This document shows positions 53,458 through 61,630 of a stretch of DNA of 64,000 nucleotides, in pieces. Within the stretch, counting starts at the first letter, position 1. Each line of letters opens with the position of its first letter. The position numbers and the translations under genes are program-made. The stretch comes from SpSt-1165 sp964391725. GTDB taxonomy: Bacteria; Chloroflexota; Anaerolineae; Anaerolineales; Anaerolineaceae. The notes under the pieces are model-generated. The model did no database searches. It was not told the origin of the DNA and worked only from the letters and a program-made list of their open reading frames with translations. The DNA is taken from contig CAYMNB010000004.1 in NCBI GenBank assembly GCA_964391725.1, positions 1 through 64,000 on the forward strand. The letters run 5' to 3'.

Positions 53458-54312
53458 ATGCACAGAATGATCCTAAAAACCACCGCCTGGTTCGCCCGCC
53501 AGCTGCCCGCCAGTTGGAAGACCAGCATTTATCGCATCAAACCACTGGCAAACAGCATCCGTTTTATCCTTAACCGTTCTTCGCCAGACGGCCTTACCAG
53601 AATGCGCGTGGCAGGCGGTGACCTGCAGGAAATCAAACTCTATTTGAACCTGCAAACCGAAAAAGACTACTGGCTGGGCACTTACGAGCCCGAACTGCAG
53701 AAAGCTATCCGTCATTGGGTGCAGCCCGGCATGGTGGTCTATGATGTGGGCGCTAACATTGGCTATATCAGCTTGCTGATGGCGAAAGCGGTCGGCAGCC
53801 AGGGCAAGGTCTACAGTTTTGAAGCCCTGCCCATCAACATCGAACGTCTCAAGCAAAATATTCTCTCCAGCAACACAGAGGTGCCGATCACGGTCGTGCA
53901 TGCTGCCGTGACCGATAAGGACCAACCGGTTGAGTTCCTGGTGCATGAATCCACCAGTATGGGTAAAGTGGCGGGTGCTGCCGGACGCGAAGTCGCTTAT
54001 GAAACCCGTATCACTGTGGATGGCATCACACTGGATACCTACCAATCCAAAAACAATATTCCCGCACCCGACATCATCAAAATGGATATCGAGGGCGGCG
54101 AAGTGCTGGCAGTTGACGGTATGCACCGTCTGCTGCACGAACACCACCCCATTCTGTTCATTGAATTGCATGGCCCAGAATCTGCCAGGGCGGTGGCAAA
54201 GGTGCTGGATGATTACGGCTATACTGCCTACCACATGAAAGCCCATCACAAGGTCATTAATCTGCATCATCCCGAGCATTGGAAAGCCTACATCATCGCA
54301 CAGATTTCCTGA
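53458..54312 (+). CDS. FkbM-family methyltransferase
   Basis: A 284-residue SAM-dependent methyltransferase of the FkbM type. The SAM motif VVYDVGANIGYISLLMAKAVG, the FEALPINIERLKQNI second strand and the DIIKMDIEGGEVLAV motif define the family. FkbM enzymes usually methylate hydroxyl groups of sugars or secondary metabolites. It starts 15 bp after kamA, so the two may share a transcript, but a functional link is not evident. The N-terminal 55 residues precede the fold. Confidence 0.8.
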   Translation: MHRMILKTTAWFARQLPASWKTSIYRIKPLANSIRFILNRSSPDGLTRMRVAGGDLQEIKLYLNLQTEKDYWLGTYEPELQKAIRHWVQPGMVVYDVGANIGYISLLMAKAVGSQGKVYSFEALPINIERLKQNILSSNTEVPITVVHAAVTDKDQPVEFLVHESTSMGKVAGAAGREVAYETRITVDGITLDTYQSKNNIPAPDIIKMDIEGGEVLAVDGMHRLLHEHHPILFIELHGPESARAVAKVLDDYGYTAYHMKAHHKVINLHHPEHWKAYIIAQIS

Positions 54313-54390
54313 TCATTAATACAATTCTTAACTTCGCCTGTCATAATTAAGTTCAGTTTAACCATTTATTTGTGATACGGAGGTTTTCTC

Positions 54391-55347
54391 ATGCATTTCA
54401 GACGTTTAGGTAACACTGGCTTGAAGGTCAGTGAAATTTCTCTAGGAGCCTGGCTCACTTTCGCCGGCCAAATTCAAGATATGACCGCCAAGGAGTTGGT
54501 CTCAGCTGCTTTCGAAGGCGGTATTAACTTCTTCGACTGTGCCGATGCCTACATGAATGGCGGTGCCGAAGAGGTATTGGGCGATGCCATTCAAGGCATC
54601 AACCGCAGTGAGTTGGTCATCTCCACCAAAGTCTTCTTCCCCACCATGGAAGGCCCCAACGGCCGCGGCTTATCGCGCAAACATATTACCGAATCCATTG
54701 CCCGTTCTTTGAAAAACCTGCAGCTTGACTATGTCGACATTTATTACTGCCACCGCTATGACCCTGACACCCCGGTGGAAGAAGTCGTGCGCACGATGAA
54801 TGACTTGATCGCGCGTGGACAAATTCTGTATTGGGGCACATCCGAATGGCAGCCTGCCCAGATCGCAGAAGCACACGGCATCGCCCGTGAGCTTGGCTTG
54901 ATCGGGCCGGCCGTTGAACAGCCGCAGTACAACCTGCTGCACCGCAAGCGTGTAGAGGAAGAGTTAATGCCTGTTACCACCCGCTTTGGCATGGGCATCA
55001 CCTCATTCAGCCCGCTGGCAGGCGGTGTGCTCACCGGCAAATACAACCAGGGCATCCCCGAGGGCAGCCGTGCTGCCCGCGAGGAAATGTCCTGGATGCG
55101 CGGTATGATCACGGAAGAACGGCTGGAGCCAGTGCGTGCTTTCACAGCTTATGCGGAGAAATTAGAGATTCATCCTGCCCAGCTGTCGCTGGCGTGGCTG
55201 CTGCGCCGCAAAGAAGTATCCAGCGTTATCACGGGCGCTACCAGGCGCTCGCAGTTGGAAAGCAACCTGCGCGCCGCCGAACTGGTCAGTAGACTCGATA
55301 ACGAAATCCTTGAGGACATTGACAGCATTTTCGAGAATTTCGAGTAA
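54391..55347 (+). CDS. Aldo/keto reductase family oxidoreductase
   Basis: A 318-residue NAD(P)H-linked TIM barrel. Catalytic residues appear as Asp/Tyr in FFDCADAYMNGGAEEVLG, Lys in LVISTKVFF and His in DIYYCHRYD. The C-terminal helix contacts the cofactor (SSVITGATRRSQLESNL). It looks like the potassium-channel beta-subunit subgroup (KCNAB-like). Physiological substrate unknown. ACGGAGG lies nine bases before the ATG, and a hairpin ends the transcript at 55362-55396. Confidence 0.88.
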   Translation: MHFRRLGNTGLKVSEISLGAWLTFAGQIQDMTAKELVSAAFEGGINFFDCADAYMNGGAEEVLGDAIQGINRSELVISTKVFFPTMEGPNGRGLSRKHITESIARSLKNLQLDYVDIYYCHRYDPDTPVEEVVRTMNDLIARGQILYWGTSEWQPAQIAEAHGIARELGLIGPAVEQPQYNLLHRKRVEEELMPVTTRFGMGITSFSPLAGGVLTGKYNQGIPEGSRAAREEMSWMRGMITEERLEPVRAFTAYAEKLEIHPAQLSLAWLLRRKEVSSVITGATRRSQLESNLRAAELVSRLDNEILEDIDSIFENFE

Positions 55348-55361
55348 GACCGGCTTTTTCG

Positions 55362-55402
55362 ATAACAGGAGGTATCATACAGACGCCTCCTGTTATTTAT
55401 TT
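55362..55402 (+). terminator. Terminator after the aldo/keto reductase gene
   Basis: An 11-bp stem ATAACAGGAGG / CCTCCTGTTAT (55362-55372 and 55386-55396) with a 13-base loop, followed by a T-rich run (TTATTT). Confidence 0.7.
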
Positions 55403-55500
55403 AAGCAAATCACATCATTCGCCGTTATAATGAACGGAAATGGTGCATATGCATCAGATACTGTGTCCTTCCAAAACCTCACTTTTAAAAAGAAAAGCCA

Positions 55501-57108
55501 ATGTACCAGGAAACCATCTATATCATTTTTTGCGTACTCTCGTTAATTATCAGCACCATTAGTTTTTCCCTGGCCCGAAAACATCAGACTCGTCTTTTCC
55601 ATTCATTGATGGTTCTGATAGTGATCAATGCTGGTTGGGTGCTGACCTACCTGCTCAGCCTCCTGGGAAGCCAGATCGTCTGGGTGCCGCGGGCACTCAT
55701 GGCGGTCACTGACTTATTCGCTTTTTATTTGCCGATATCTTTTCTTCACTTTGCCTACCTCTTCACCACAATCGAGGGCAAATGGCGCTGGTGGTTATGG
55801 CTCATCCCCATTGTTTTTTTCTTGATCATATATGTGCCGGGCTTGTGGGGCGAAACCTTGATCGCTTACCGCACCATTTTCCTGCCCGGCAAAGGCTATC
55901 GCGTGATGGGCACACCCAAAACGATAGCCACTGTCCTGATCATTATCAATATGCTACTCTCCCTCTATGGCGTCGGCCGCATTGTCTATGGCTTACTGCG
56001 TATCAACCCCAACTTCCGCGCCATTGCTGCGATTCTCTCAGCCACCATTGCCAGCCTCACCATCTTGAGCGGGCTGCAAACCTTTGTCTTCTTTGACATC
56101 ATCGGCGGCCTTGATTACACACCACTGTTGATCTCAATAATCATCTTCGCCACCGCATATTTTATTGCCAACAATAACATCGAAAACCTCGCCATTCTTT
56201 CACGCGATCTCTATTTTGATGACTTTTTGATCGGTGCCTTTGTCATCAATCCACAGGGTATCATTCTCGACGCCAATCGCCGGGCATGCCAGATTATCCA
56301 ACGTGACATCAAACAGGTGTTGGGCAAAAGAGCGGCTGATTTCCTGCCTTATGAAGAGGTGCAACAGACCATGCAGCAGCCAAACGCTGTTTTTCCCTGG
56401 GTAACACCGCAGCAGCGCGAGTTCGAGGTGCATGCCCGCCCCCTTACCACCGAGTATGACGAGATCATCGGTACGATCATCACCCTGCAAGATGTCACTG
56501 ATTACAATATTTTGCTGCAGAAGACCATCGAACTTTCGATCCGCGACAGCCTCACCAATGCCTATAACCGCCGCCATCTCGAAGAAATGCTGGAAAAACA
56601 ATTTTCACATGCGCGCCGCTACAAAACCCCCTATTCTGTGATGATGATTGACCTTAACCTTCTCAAACGCATCAATGATGAGTTTGGGCACACAGTTGGA
56701 GATCAGGTACTGATCCACGCGGTAGACATTTTGCAGAAAGAGGTGCGCACCGCTGATTCGATCTCACGCTTCGGCGGTGATGAATTCGTGGTACTTCTGC
56801 CGCAAACCTCGTTGAAGGGCGCCATGACCGCCGCCAACCGCATTCTACTGCACTGCCTCAGTTCACCTGTCTCCACCCTGGCGGGCACCATATTCTTATC
56901 CCTCAGCATCGGCATCGCCACCTGGGATACTGAGGCATCTGCTGACAGCGACATCACCTATGATGACCTTCTCAAACAGGCGGATGAAGCCATGTATTTT
57001 GCCAAAGAAAGCAGCGCCGGTCACGTCGCCTATTTCCAGAATGGCATCTGCCAGCTGGTGATGGGGGCGCCCGACCCAACCTCAGACATGTCCCCAAAAG
57101 TTGACTGA
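55501..57108 (+). CDS. Membrane diguanylate cyclase with PAS and GGDEF domains
   Basis: A 535-residue protein. Seven to eight transmembrane helices (about residues 5-220) are of the histidine-kinase N-terminal type, then a PAS-like segment and a GGDEF domain with GGDEF at 425-429. The inhibitory site RTAD lies five residues before it, so product inhibition is expected. It should make cyclic di-GMP from GTP in response to a membrane-sensed signal. It is monocistronic; a TATAAT is at 55426-55431. The HD-GYP gene at 42831 would be the opposing activity. Confidence 0.92.
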   Translation: MYQETIYIIFCVLSLIISTISFSLARKHQTRLFHSLMVLIVINAGWVLTYLLSLLGSQIVWVPRALMAVTDLFAFYLPISFLHFAYLFTTIEGKWRWWLWLIPIVFFLIIYVPGLWGETLIAYRTIFLPGKGYRVMGTPKTIATVLIIINMLLSLYGVGRIVYGLLRINPNFRAIAAILSATIASLTILSGLQTFVFFDIIGGLDYTPLLISIIIFATAYFIANNNIENLAILSRDLYFDDFLIGAFVINPQGIILDANRRACQIIQRDIKQVLGKRAADFLPYEEVQQTMQQPNAVFPWVTPQQREFEVHARPLTTEYDEIIGTIITLQDVTDYNILLQKTIELSIRDSLTNAYNRRHLEEMLEKQFSHARRYKTPYSVMMIDLNLLKRINDEFGHTVGDQVLIHAVDILQKEVRTADSISRFGGDEFVVLLPQTSLKGAMTAANRILLHCLSSPVSTLAGTIFLSLSIGIATWDTEASADSDITYDDLLKQADEAMYFAKESSAGHVAYFQNGICQLVMGAPDPTSDMSPKVD

Positions 57109-57189
57109 ATCTGGGTAGAATCGCGCATTGCCTGTTATAATCATTGCCAATGTTTAGCAGGACTTTGCCAGAGTGATTTATAGACGTAT

Positions 57190-57220
57190 AAAAAAAATGA
57201 CGCTGCTCACGTCATTTTTT
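57190..57220. terminator. Bidirectional hairpin terminator between the GGDEF gene and tRNA-Leu
   Basis: Stem AAAAAATGACG / CGTCATTTTTT (57192-57202 and 57210-57220) with a T-run on either strand, so it can end both the GGDEF transcript and the minus-strand tRNA transcript. Confidence 0.85.
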
Positions 57221-57225
57221 CCTCA

Positions 57226-57307
57226 TGCCGAAGGTGGGAATCGAACCCACATTCCCGAGGGAACACGATTTTGAGTCGTGCGCGTCTGCCTATTCCGCCA
57301 CTTCGGC
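57226..57307 (-). tRNA. tRNA-Leu (anticodon CAA)
   Basis: Read on the minus strand: acceptor GCCGAAG pairs with CTTCGGC, the anticodon stem-loop is CACGA-CTCAAAA-TCGTG with anticodon CAA (Leu, codon UUG), the extra arm TTCCCTCGGGAA is long as expected for Leu, and the T arm has GTTCGATTCC. Length is 82 bases with discriminator A. CCA is not encoded. Confidence 0.96.
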
Positions 57308-57363
57308 TTTCTGGTAGACAACAGTATAACGAATCTTAACAGAAGGGTCAAGGTTAAACCCCC

Positions 57364-58440
57364 ATGCAACTTGGAATTATCGGTCTCCCACAATCAGGAA
57401 AAACAACTCTCTTCAACGCCCTGACCGGCGGCTCTGTGCCCACCGGCGCCGGTAGCAGTCGTATGGAAGTACACACCGCCGTTGTTGACGTGCCGGATGA
57501 ACGCGTAGACCGGCTATCAGCCATGTTCAAACCACGAAAAACCATCTATGCCAAGGTCACCTATGCCGATATCGCCGGGCTGGATGGCTCATCTTCTGCA
57601 GAAAAGGGCATCAGCGGGCAGTTGTTGAACCATCTCCAGCAGATGGAAGGCTTCATTTTGGTGATACGAGCCTTTGAAAATGACATGGTCATTCACCCCA
57701 ACGACACCATCGACCCGCTGCGTGACATCAGCATCATGCAATCCGAATTCATTCTCAATGATCTCATCGCCATAGAGCGCAAGTTGGAGCGCCTTAAAGA
57801 TGAACACCGCAAAGGCGGCGGGCGTGACAAATCAATCATCCAGCGTGAGATCACCCTGTTTGAACGATTACAGGAAGCTCTTGAGAACGAAACACCCTTG
57901 CGCGCGCTTGAGTTCAGCGATGAAGAAAACCGCGTGCTTTCAGGCTTTGGTTTTTTGAGCCTTAAGCCGATGCTGGTGGTCTTCAACCTGCACGAAGGGC
58001 AGGCAGCGCCCGCCTTTGAACCCACCCACCCGCAAAACCTGGCGCAGGTCTCACTGCAAGGCAAACTGGAGATGGACATTGCCCAACTGCCCGCAGAAGA
58101 AGCTGCTATGTTTCTTGAGGAATATGGCATTCAGGAACCCAGCCTCAACCGCATGATCCGCCTTTCTTACGATCTGTTGGGTTTGCAGTCATTTTTCACC
58201 GTCGGCGAAGATGAAGTGCGCGCCTGGACAGTGCGCACAGGCGCTACTGCTCCCCAGGCTGCCGGGGTGATCCACTCCGACCTGGAAAAAGGCTTCATCC
58301 GCGCAGAAACTATTACCTATGAAGACCTGATCACCTGTGGCTCGATGGCAGAAGCCCGCAGCCAGGGCAAGCTCCGATTGGAAGGTAAGAATTATCTGGT
58401 TCAGGAGGGCGACATTCTCCATATCCGCTTCAATCTCTGA
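57364..58440 (+). CDS. ychF: Redox-regulated ATPase/GTPase YchF
   Basis: A 358-residue Obg-related P-loop NTPase. The Walker A motif GLPQSGKTT is at residues 7-15, switch-region signatures (YADIAGLDGSS) follow, and the C-terminal TGS domain is complete (FFTVGEDEVRAWTVRTG, EGDILHIRFNL). YchF binds ATP and the ribosome and is linked to stress responses. A coiled region with ERKLERLKDEHRKGGG is typical. The terminator at 58445-58477 ends the gene. Confidence 0.95.
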   Translation: MQLGIIGLPQSGKTTLFNALTGGSVPTGAGSSRMEVHTAVVDVPDERVDRLSAMFKPRKTIYAKVTYADIAGLDGSSSAEKGISGQLLNHLQQMEGFILVIRAFENDMVIHPNDTIDPLRDISIMQSEFILNDLIAIERKLERLKDEHRKGGGRDKSIIQREITLFERLQEALENETPLRALEFSDEENRVLSGFGFLSLKPMLVVFNLHEGQAAPAFEPTHPQNLAQVSLQGKLEMDIAQLPAEEAAMFLEEYGIQEPSLNRMIRLSYDLLGLQSFFTVGEDEVRAWTVRTGATAPQAAGVIHSDLEKGFIRAETITYEDLITCGSMAEARSQGKLRLEGKNYLVQEGDILHIRFNL

Positions 58441-58444
58441 CCAC

Positions 58445-58477
58445 CACCCTTTACACTATTGTGTGAAGGGTGTTTTT
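58445..58477 (+). terminator. Terminator of ychF
   Basis: Stem CACCCTTTACAC / GTGTGAAGGGTG (one G-U pair), loop TATT, followed by TTTTT. Located directly after the ychF stop. Confidence 0.85.
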
Positions 58478-58506
58478 CTACCAGCGCTTTGTTGTAAAGG
58501 AACCAC

Positions 58507-59385
58507 ATGTATCGCGAAAAACCAAGCTTCATCGATTTCTCCACAGTCACCAAGTTGTCCACCCCGACCACTTTCTTTGAACGGCAGAAGAGCCAAAAAG
58601 AATTCTGGGACAACGCCCACATCTCACAGAAATTATTGGAGGCGCATCTTGACCCCAATAATGATCGCGCCAGCCGCCGTCCCGAGACAACTGAGAAATG
58701 CGTGGATTGGATCACCGAAAAATTACAGCTAACAGACCGTCACCGCTTGATTGATCTGGGCTGCGGGCCAGGCCTCTATACCAACCGCTTTGCCCAGCGG
58801 GGCATTCAGGTGACCGGTATCGACTACTCCCGCCGTTCGATTGAATATGCCCAAGAACAGGCCATCGCCCACAATATGCTTGTCGAATACATTTACCAGG
58901 ATTACACCACCATCGATTACCAGAATGATTTTCATGTCGCCATGATGATCTATTGCGACTTCGGCGTATTCTCTGATGAAGATCGCTCGCTTATGTTGAA
59001 TAAAATCCATACGGCCCTCAAACCTGGCGGTGTGTTCCTCTTCGATGTGTGGACTGATCAGTATGCCCCTATGACCAGCAGTTTCAAAGACTGGGCCATT
59101 TATCCCAAAGATGGCTTTTTCCTGCCTATACCCCACATCGAACTGGTTAACCAGATTCACTATCCGGAGGCATTTATCTGCCTCACCCAGTACACCCTTT
59201 TGGACTACCGCGGGACCTGTCAGGTAGTAAACTTCTGGGAGCGCTATTACACCCTCGAACAGATCACCAGTTTGTTGGAGCGTCATCATTTCAAGATATT
59301 GGCGTATCAACAAGACTTCACCGGCACCCCCTTTTCAGAAACCTCAGAGATCATCAGCGTCATTGCGCAAAAAGTGGAAATTTAA
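58507..59385 (+). CDS. Class I SAM-dependent methyltransferase
   Basis: A 292-residue methyltransferase. SAM motif I is LIDLGCGPGLYTNRFA (about residues 79-94), and the acidic strand VTGIDYSRRSIEYAQEQA binds the ribose. A C-terminal domain of about 120 residues, rich in aromatic residues, would hold the substrate. No substrate can be assigned. AAGGA is at the right distance before the ATG. It is 66 bp after ychF and 104 bp before xpt. Confidence 0.8.
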   Translation: MYREKPSFIDFSTVTKLSTPTTFFERQKSQKEFWDNAHISQKLLEAHLDPNNDRASRRPETTEKCVDWITEKLQLTDRHRLIDLGCGPGLYTNRFAQRGIQVTGIDYSRRSIEYAQEQAIAHNMLVEYIYQDYTTIDYQNDFHVAMMIYCDFGVFSDEDRSLMLNKIHTALKPGGVFLFDVWTDQYAPMTSSFKDWAIYPKDGFFLPIPHIELVNQIHYPEAFICLTQYTLLDYRGTCQVVNFWERYYTLEQITSLLERHHFKILAYQQDFTGTPFSETSEIISVIAQKVEI

Positions 59386-59489
59386 CAGCAAGATTAATAA
59401 GTTGTGTGATTCAACCAGGCCAGTTCTGGTTACAATAAAAACTAAGCAGCTATTATTTGTAGACAATCATTAGAGGATAGGAAAGCAAC

Positions 59490-60071
59490 ATGGAATTATT
59501 AATCAAACGCATTAAGGAATCAGGGCAAAACCTGGGCAACGGCATCCTGAAGGTGGATGGCTTCATCAACCACCAGGTGGACCCCATGCTGATGGACACC
59601 TGTGGAGAAGAATTGGCGCGCAGGTTCAAAGATTGCGGCGCCACCCGCATCCTTACGGCCGAAATCTCCGGCATCGGGCCGGCATTGATGACCGGAAAAT
59701 ACATGCAACTGCCCGTGGTTTACGCCCGCAAACACAAACCCATCACCATGCCCGATCAGGTCTTTCTCACCCTGGCACCTTCGCACACCAAAGGGCGCAT
59801 GGTGGAATTGATCGTTTCACCTGACTATCTCAAAGGCGGCGAACGCATTTTGATCATCGATGATTTCCTCGCTTCCGGCGCCACCATCGCCGGCCTGGTG
59901 AGGCTGGTAGAGGTGGCAGGTGCTGAACTGGTTGGTATCGGCGCGCTGGTGGAAAAGCTGTTTGAAGGCGGACGCGCCATGCTCTCTCGGCCGGGCCTGC
60001 AGATCGAATCTTTGGCCTGCATCACCAACATGGATGATGACACCATCACTTTCGGATCGCCTGATCAATGA
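59490..60071 (+). CDS. xpt: Xanthine phosphoribosyltransferase
   Basis: A 193-residue type I phosphoribosyltransferase. The PRPP loop is ILIIDDFLASGAT, and the N-terminus (MELLIKRIKESGQ) and EKLFEGGRAML are typical of Xpt. It recovers xanthine to XMP. Its last four bases overlap the guaA start, so the salvaged XMP would be handed to GMP synthase in the same operon. I saw no purine riboswitch in the 100-bp leader. Confidence 0.93.
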   Translation: MELLIKRIKESGQNLGNGILKVDGFINHQVDPMLMDTCGEELARRFKDCGATRILTAEISGIGPALMTGKYMQLPVVYARKHKPITMPDQVFLTLAPSHTKGRMVELIVSPDYLKGGERILIIDDFLASGATIAGLVRLVEVAGAELVGIGALVEKLFEGGRAMLSRPGLQIESLACITNMDDDTITFGSPDQ

Positions 60072-61621
60072 CCGACGACAACACCATCGCCATTCTTGAT
60101 TATGGTTCACAATACTCGCAGGTGATCGCCCGCCGTGTACGTGAAGCACATGTATATTGCGAATTGTTCCCCTGGAACGCGCCAGTGGAACAGATTATGG
60201 CATTAAAACCCAAAGGATTCATCCTGTCTGGCGGGCCCAATTCTGTCTATTCCCCGGATGCCCCGACACTGCCTGCCTATGTGCTTGACAGCAGCCTGCC
60301 CGTTTTGGGCATTTGCTACGGCATGCAGCTGTTGACCCGCCATTTCGGCGGGATCGTTGCGCCCGGCACAGAACGTGAATACGGCTCTGCTGAGGTAACT
60401 ATTGATACGGTAAACCCGTTATTTCCGTCAAGCAATCAAAAGGTCTGGATGTCGCATGGCGACCGGGTGGAGCAACTGCCGCCCGATTTTGTCACCTTAG
60501 GCCATTCTGCCAACAGCCCCTATGCCTTCATCCGTCACCAACATAAACCCTACTTTGGCGTGCAATTTCATCCCGAAGTCAACCATACCGAAAACGGGAG
60601 AGCTTTTATACATGCCTTTGTGACTGAAGTCTGTCAGATATCTCCCACCTGGACAGCACAATCCATCATCGAGCAGGCAGTTGAGCGCATCCGTGAACAA
60701 GTCGGCAGCGCCAAAGTTCTCTCGGCTGTCTCCGGCGGGGTCGATTCCTCAGTTGCCACCGCTCTGGTGCATCGCGCGGTCGGCAGCCAACTCAGCGCCA
60801 TTTTTGTGGACACCGGCATGCTCCGTCACAACGAACGCCAGCTGGTAGAAACTGCCTTTCGTCAGAATATGGGCATTGATTTGTTTGTTGAAGACAGTGA
60901 AGAAGCATTCCTAACCTTGCTGCGCGGTGTGACCGAGCCGGAAGCCAAGCGGCGTGTCATCGGTGAAACCTTTATCCGCCTGTTCGAATTTCACGCCCGT
61001 ACCCTCGGCAACCCTGAATTTCTGGTGCAGGGCACCATTTACCCTGATGTGGTCGAATCCGCTGCCCCTGATCGGCAGCAGGCTGCCCGTATCAAATCAC
61101 ACCACAATGTCGGCGGATTGCCGGAAGATATGCAATTCAAGCTGGTCGAACCGCTGCGCTATCTGTTCAAAGACGAGGTGCGCGCGGTCGCTGAAGCCCT
61201 GGGGTTGCCGCCTGAGCTGGTCTGGCGCCAGCCATTTCCCGGCCCAGGCCTGGCAGTGCGCTGCCTGGGCGAGATTACCAAACAACGGCTGGATGTACTG
61301 CGAGCGGCAGATCACATCTTCACCAGTGCCCTTGCAGAACATGGTTTGATGAAAAACAAAACCGAAGATGGTGTGGCACAGGCGTTTGCTGTTCTGTTGC
61401 CGGTGAAATCCGTCGGGGTGATGGGTGATGAGCGCACCTATGAAGAAGTGTTAGCCCTGCGCGCCGTCCAGACCGATGATTTCATGACCGCTGATTGGGT
61501 CGATCTTCCGCATGACTTTCTGGCAATGGTCGCCAACCGCATTGTCAATACAGTGCGCGGCATCAACCGTGTGGTATATGATATCACCAGCAAGCCACCC
61601 GGCACGATCGAGTGGGAGTAA
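60068..61621 (+). CDS. guaA: GMP synthase (glutamine-hydrolysing)
   Basis: A 517-residue GuaA. The class I amidotransferase half has the nucleophile in LGICYGMQL (Cys83), with the His-Glu pair in FHPEVNHT. The ATP-pyrophosphatase half has the P-loop SAVSGGVDSSVA, and the C-terminal dimerisation domain ends DLPHDFLA and GIN-type motifs (RGINRVVYDITSKPPGTIEWE). It turns XMP into GMP. It follows xpt with a 4-bp overlap (ATGA), and an RSH-family gene follows it 9 bp after the stop. Confidence 0.98.
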   Translation: MTDDNTIAILDYGSQYSQVIARRVREAHVYCELFPWNAPVEQIMALKPKGFILSGGPNSVYSPDAPTLPAYVLDSSLPVLGICYGMQLLTRHFGGIVAPGTEREYGSAEVTIDTVNPLFPSSNQKVWMSHGDRVEQLPPDFVTLGHSANSPYAFIRHQHKPYFGVQFHPEVNHTENGRAFIHAFVTEVCQISPTWTAQSIIEQAVERIREQVGSAKVLSAVSGGVDSSVATALVHRAVGSQLSAIFVDTGMLRHNERQLVETAFRQNMGIDLFVEDSEEAFLTLLRGVTEPEAKRRVIGETFIRLFEFHARTLGNPEFLVQGTIYPDVVESAAPDRQQAARIKSHHNVGGLPEDMQFKLVEPLRYLFKDEVRAVAEALGLPPELVWRQPFPGPGLAVRCLGEITKQRLDVLRAADHIFTSALAEHGLMKNKTEDGVAQAFAVLLPVKSVGVMGDERTYEEVLALRAVQTDDFMTADWVDLPHDFLAMVANRIVNTVRGINRVVYDITSKPPGTIEWE

Positions 61622-61630
61622 GAAGAAACT

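Noticed and set aside
59386..59489. Purine or guanine riboswitch before xpt
   Set aside because: The roughly 100-bp leader shows no conserved three-way-junction core of the purine riboswitch.
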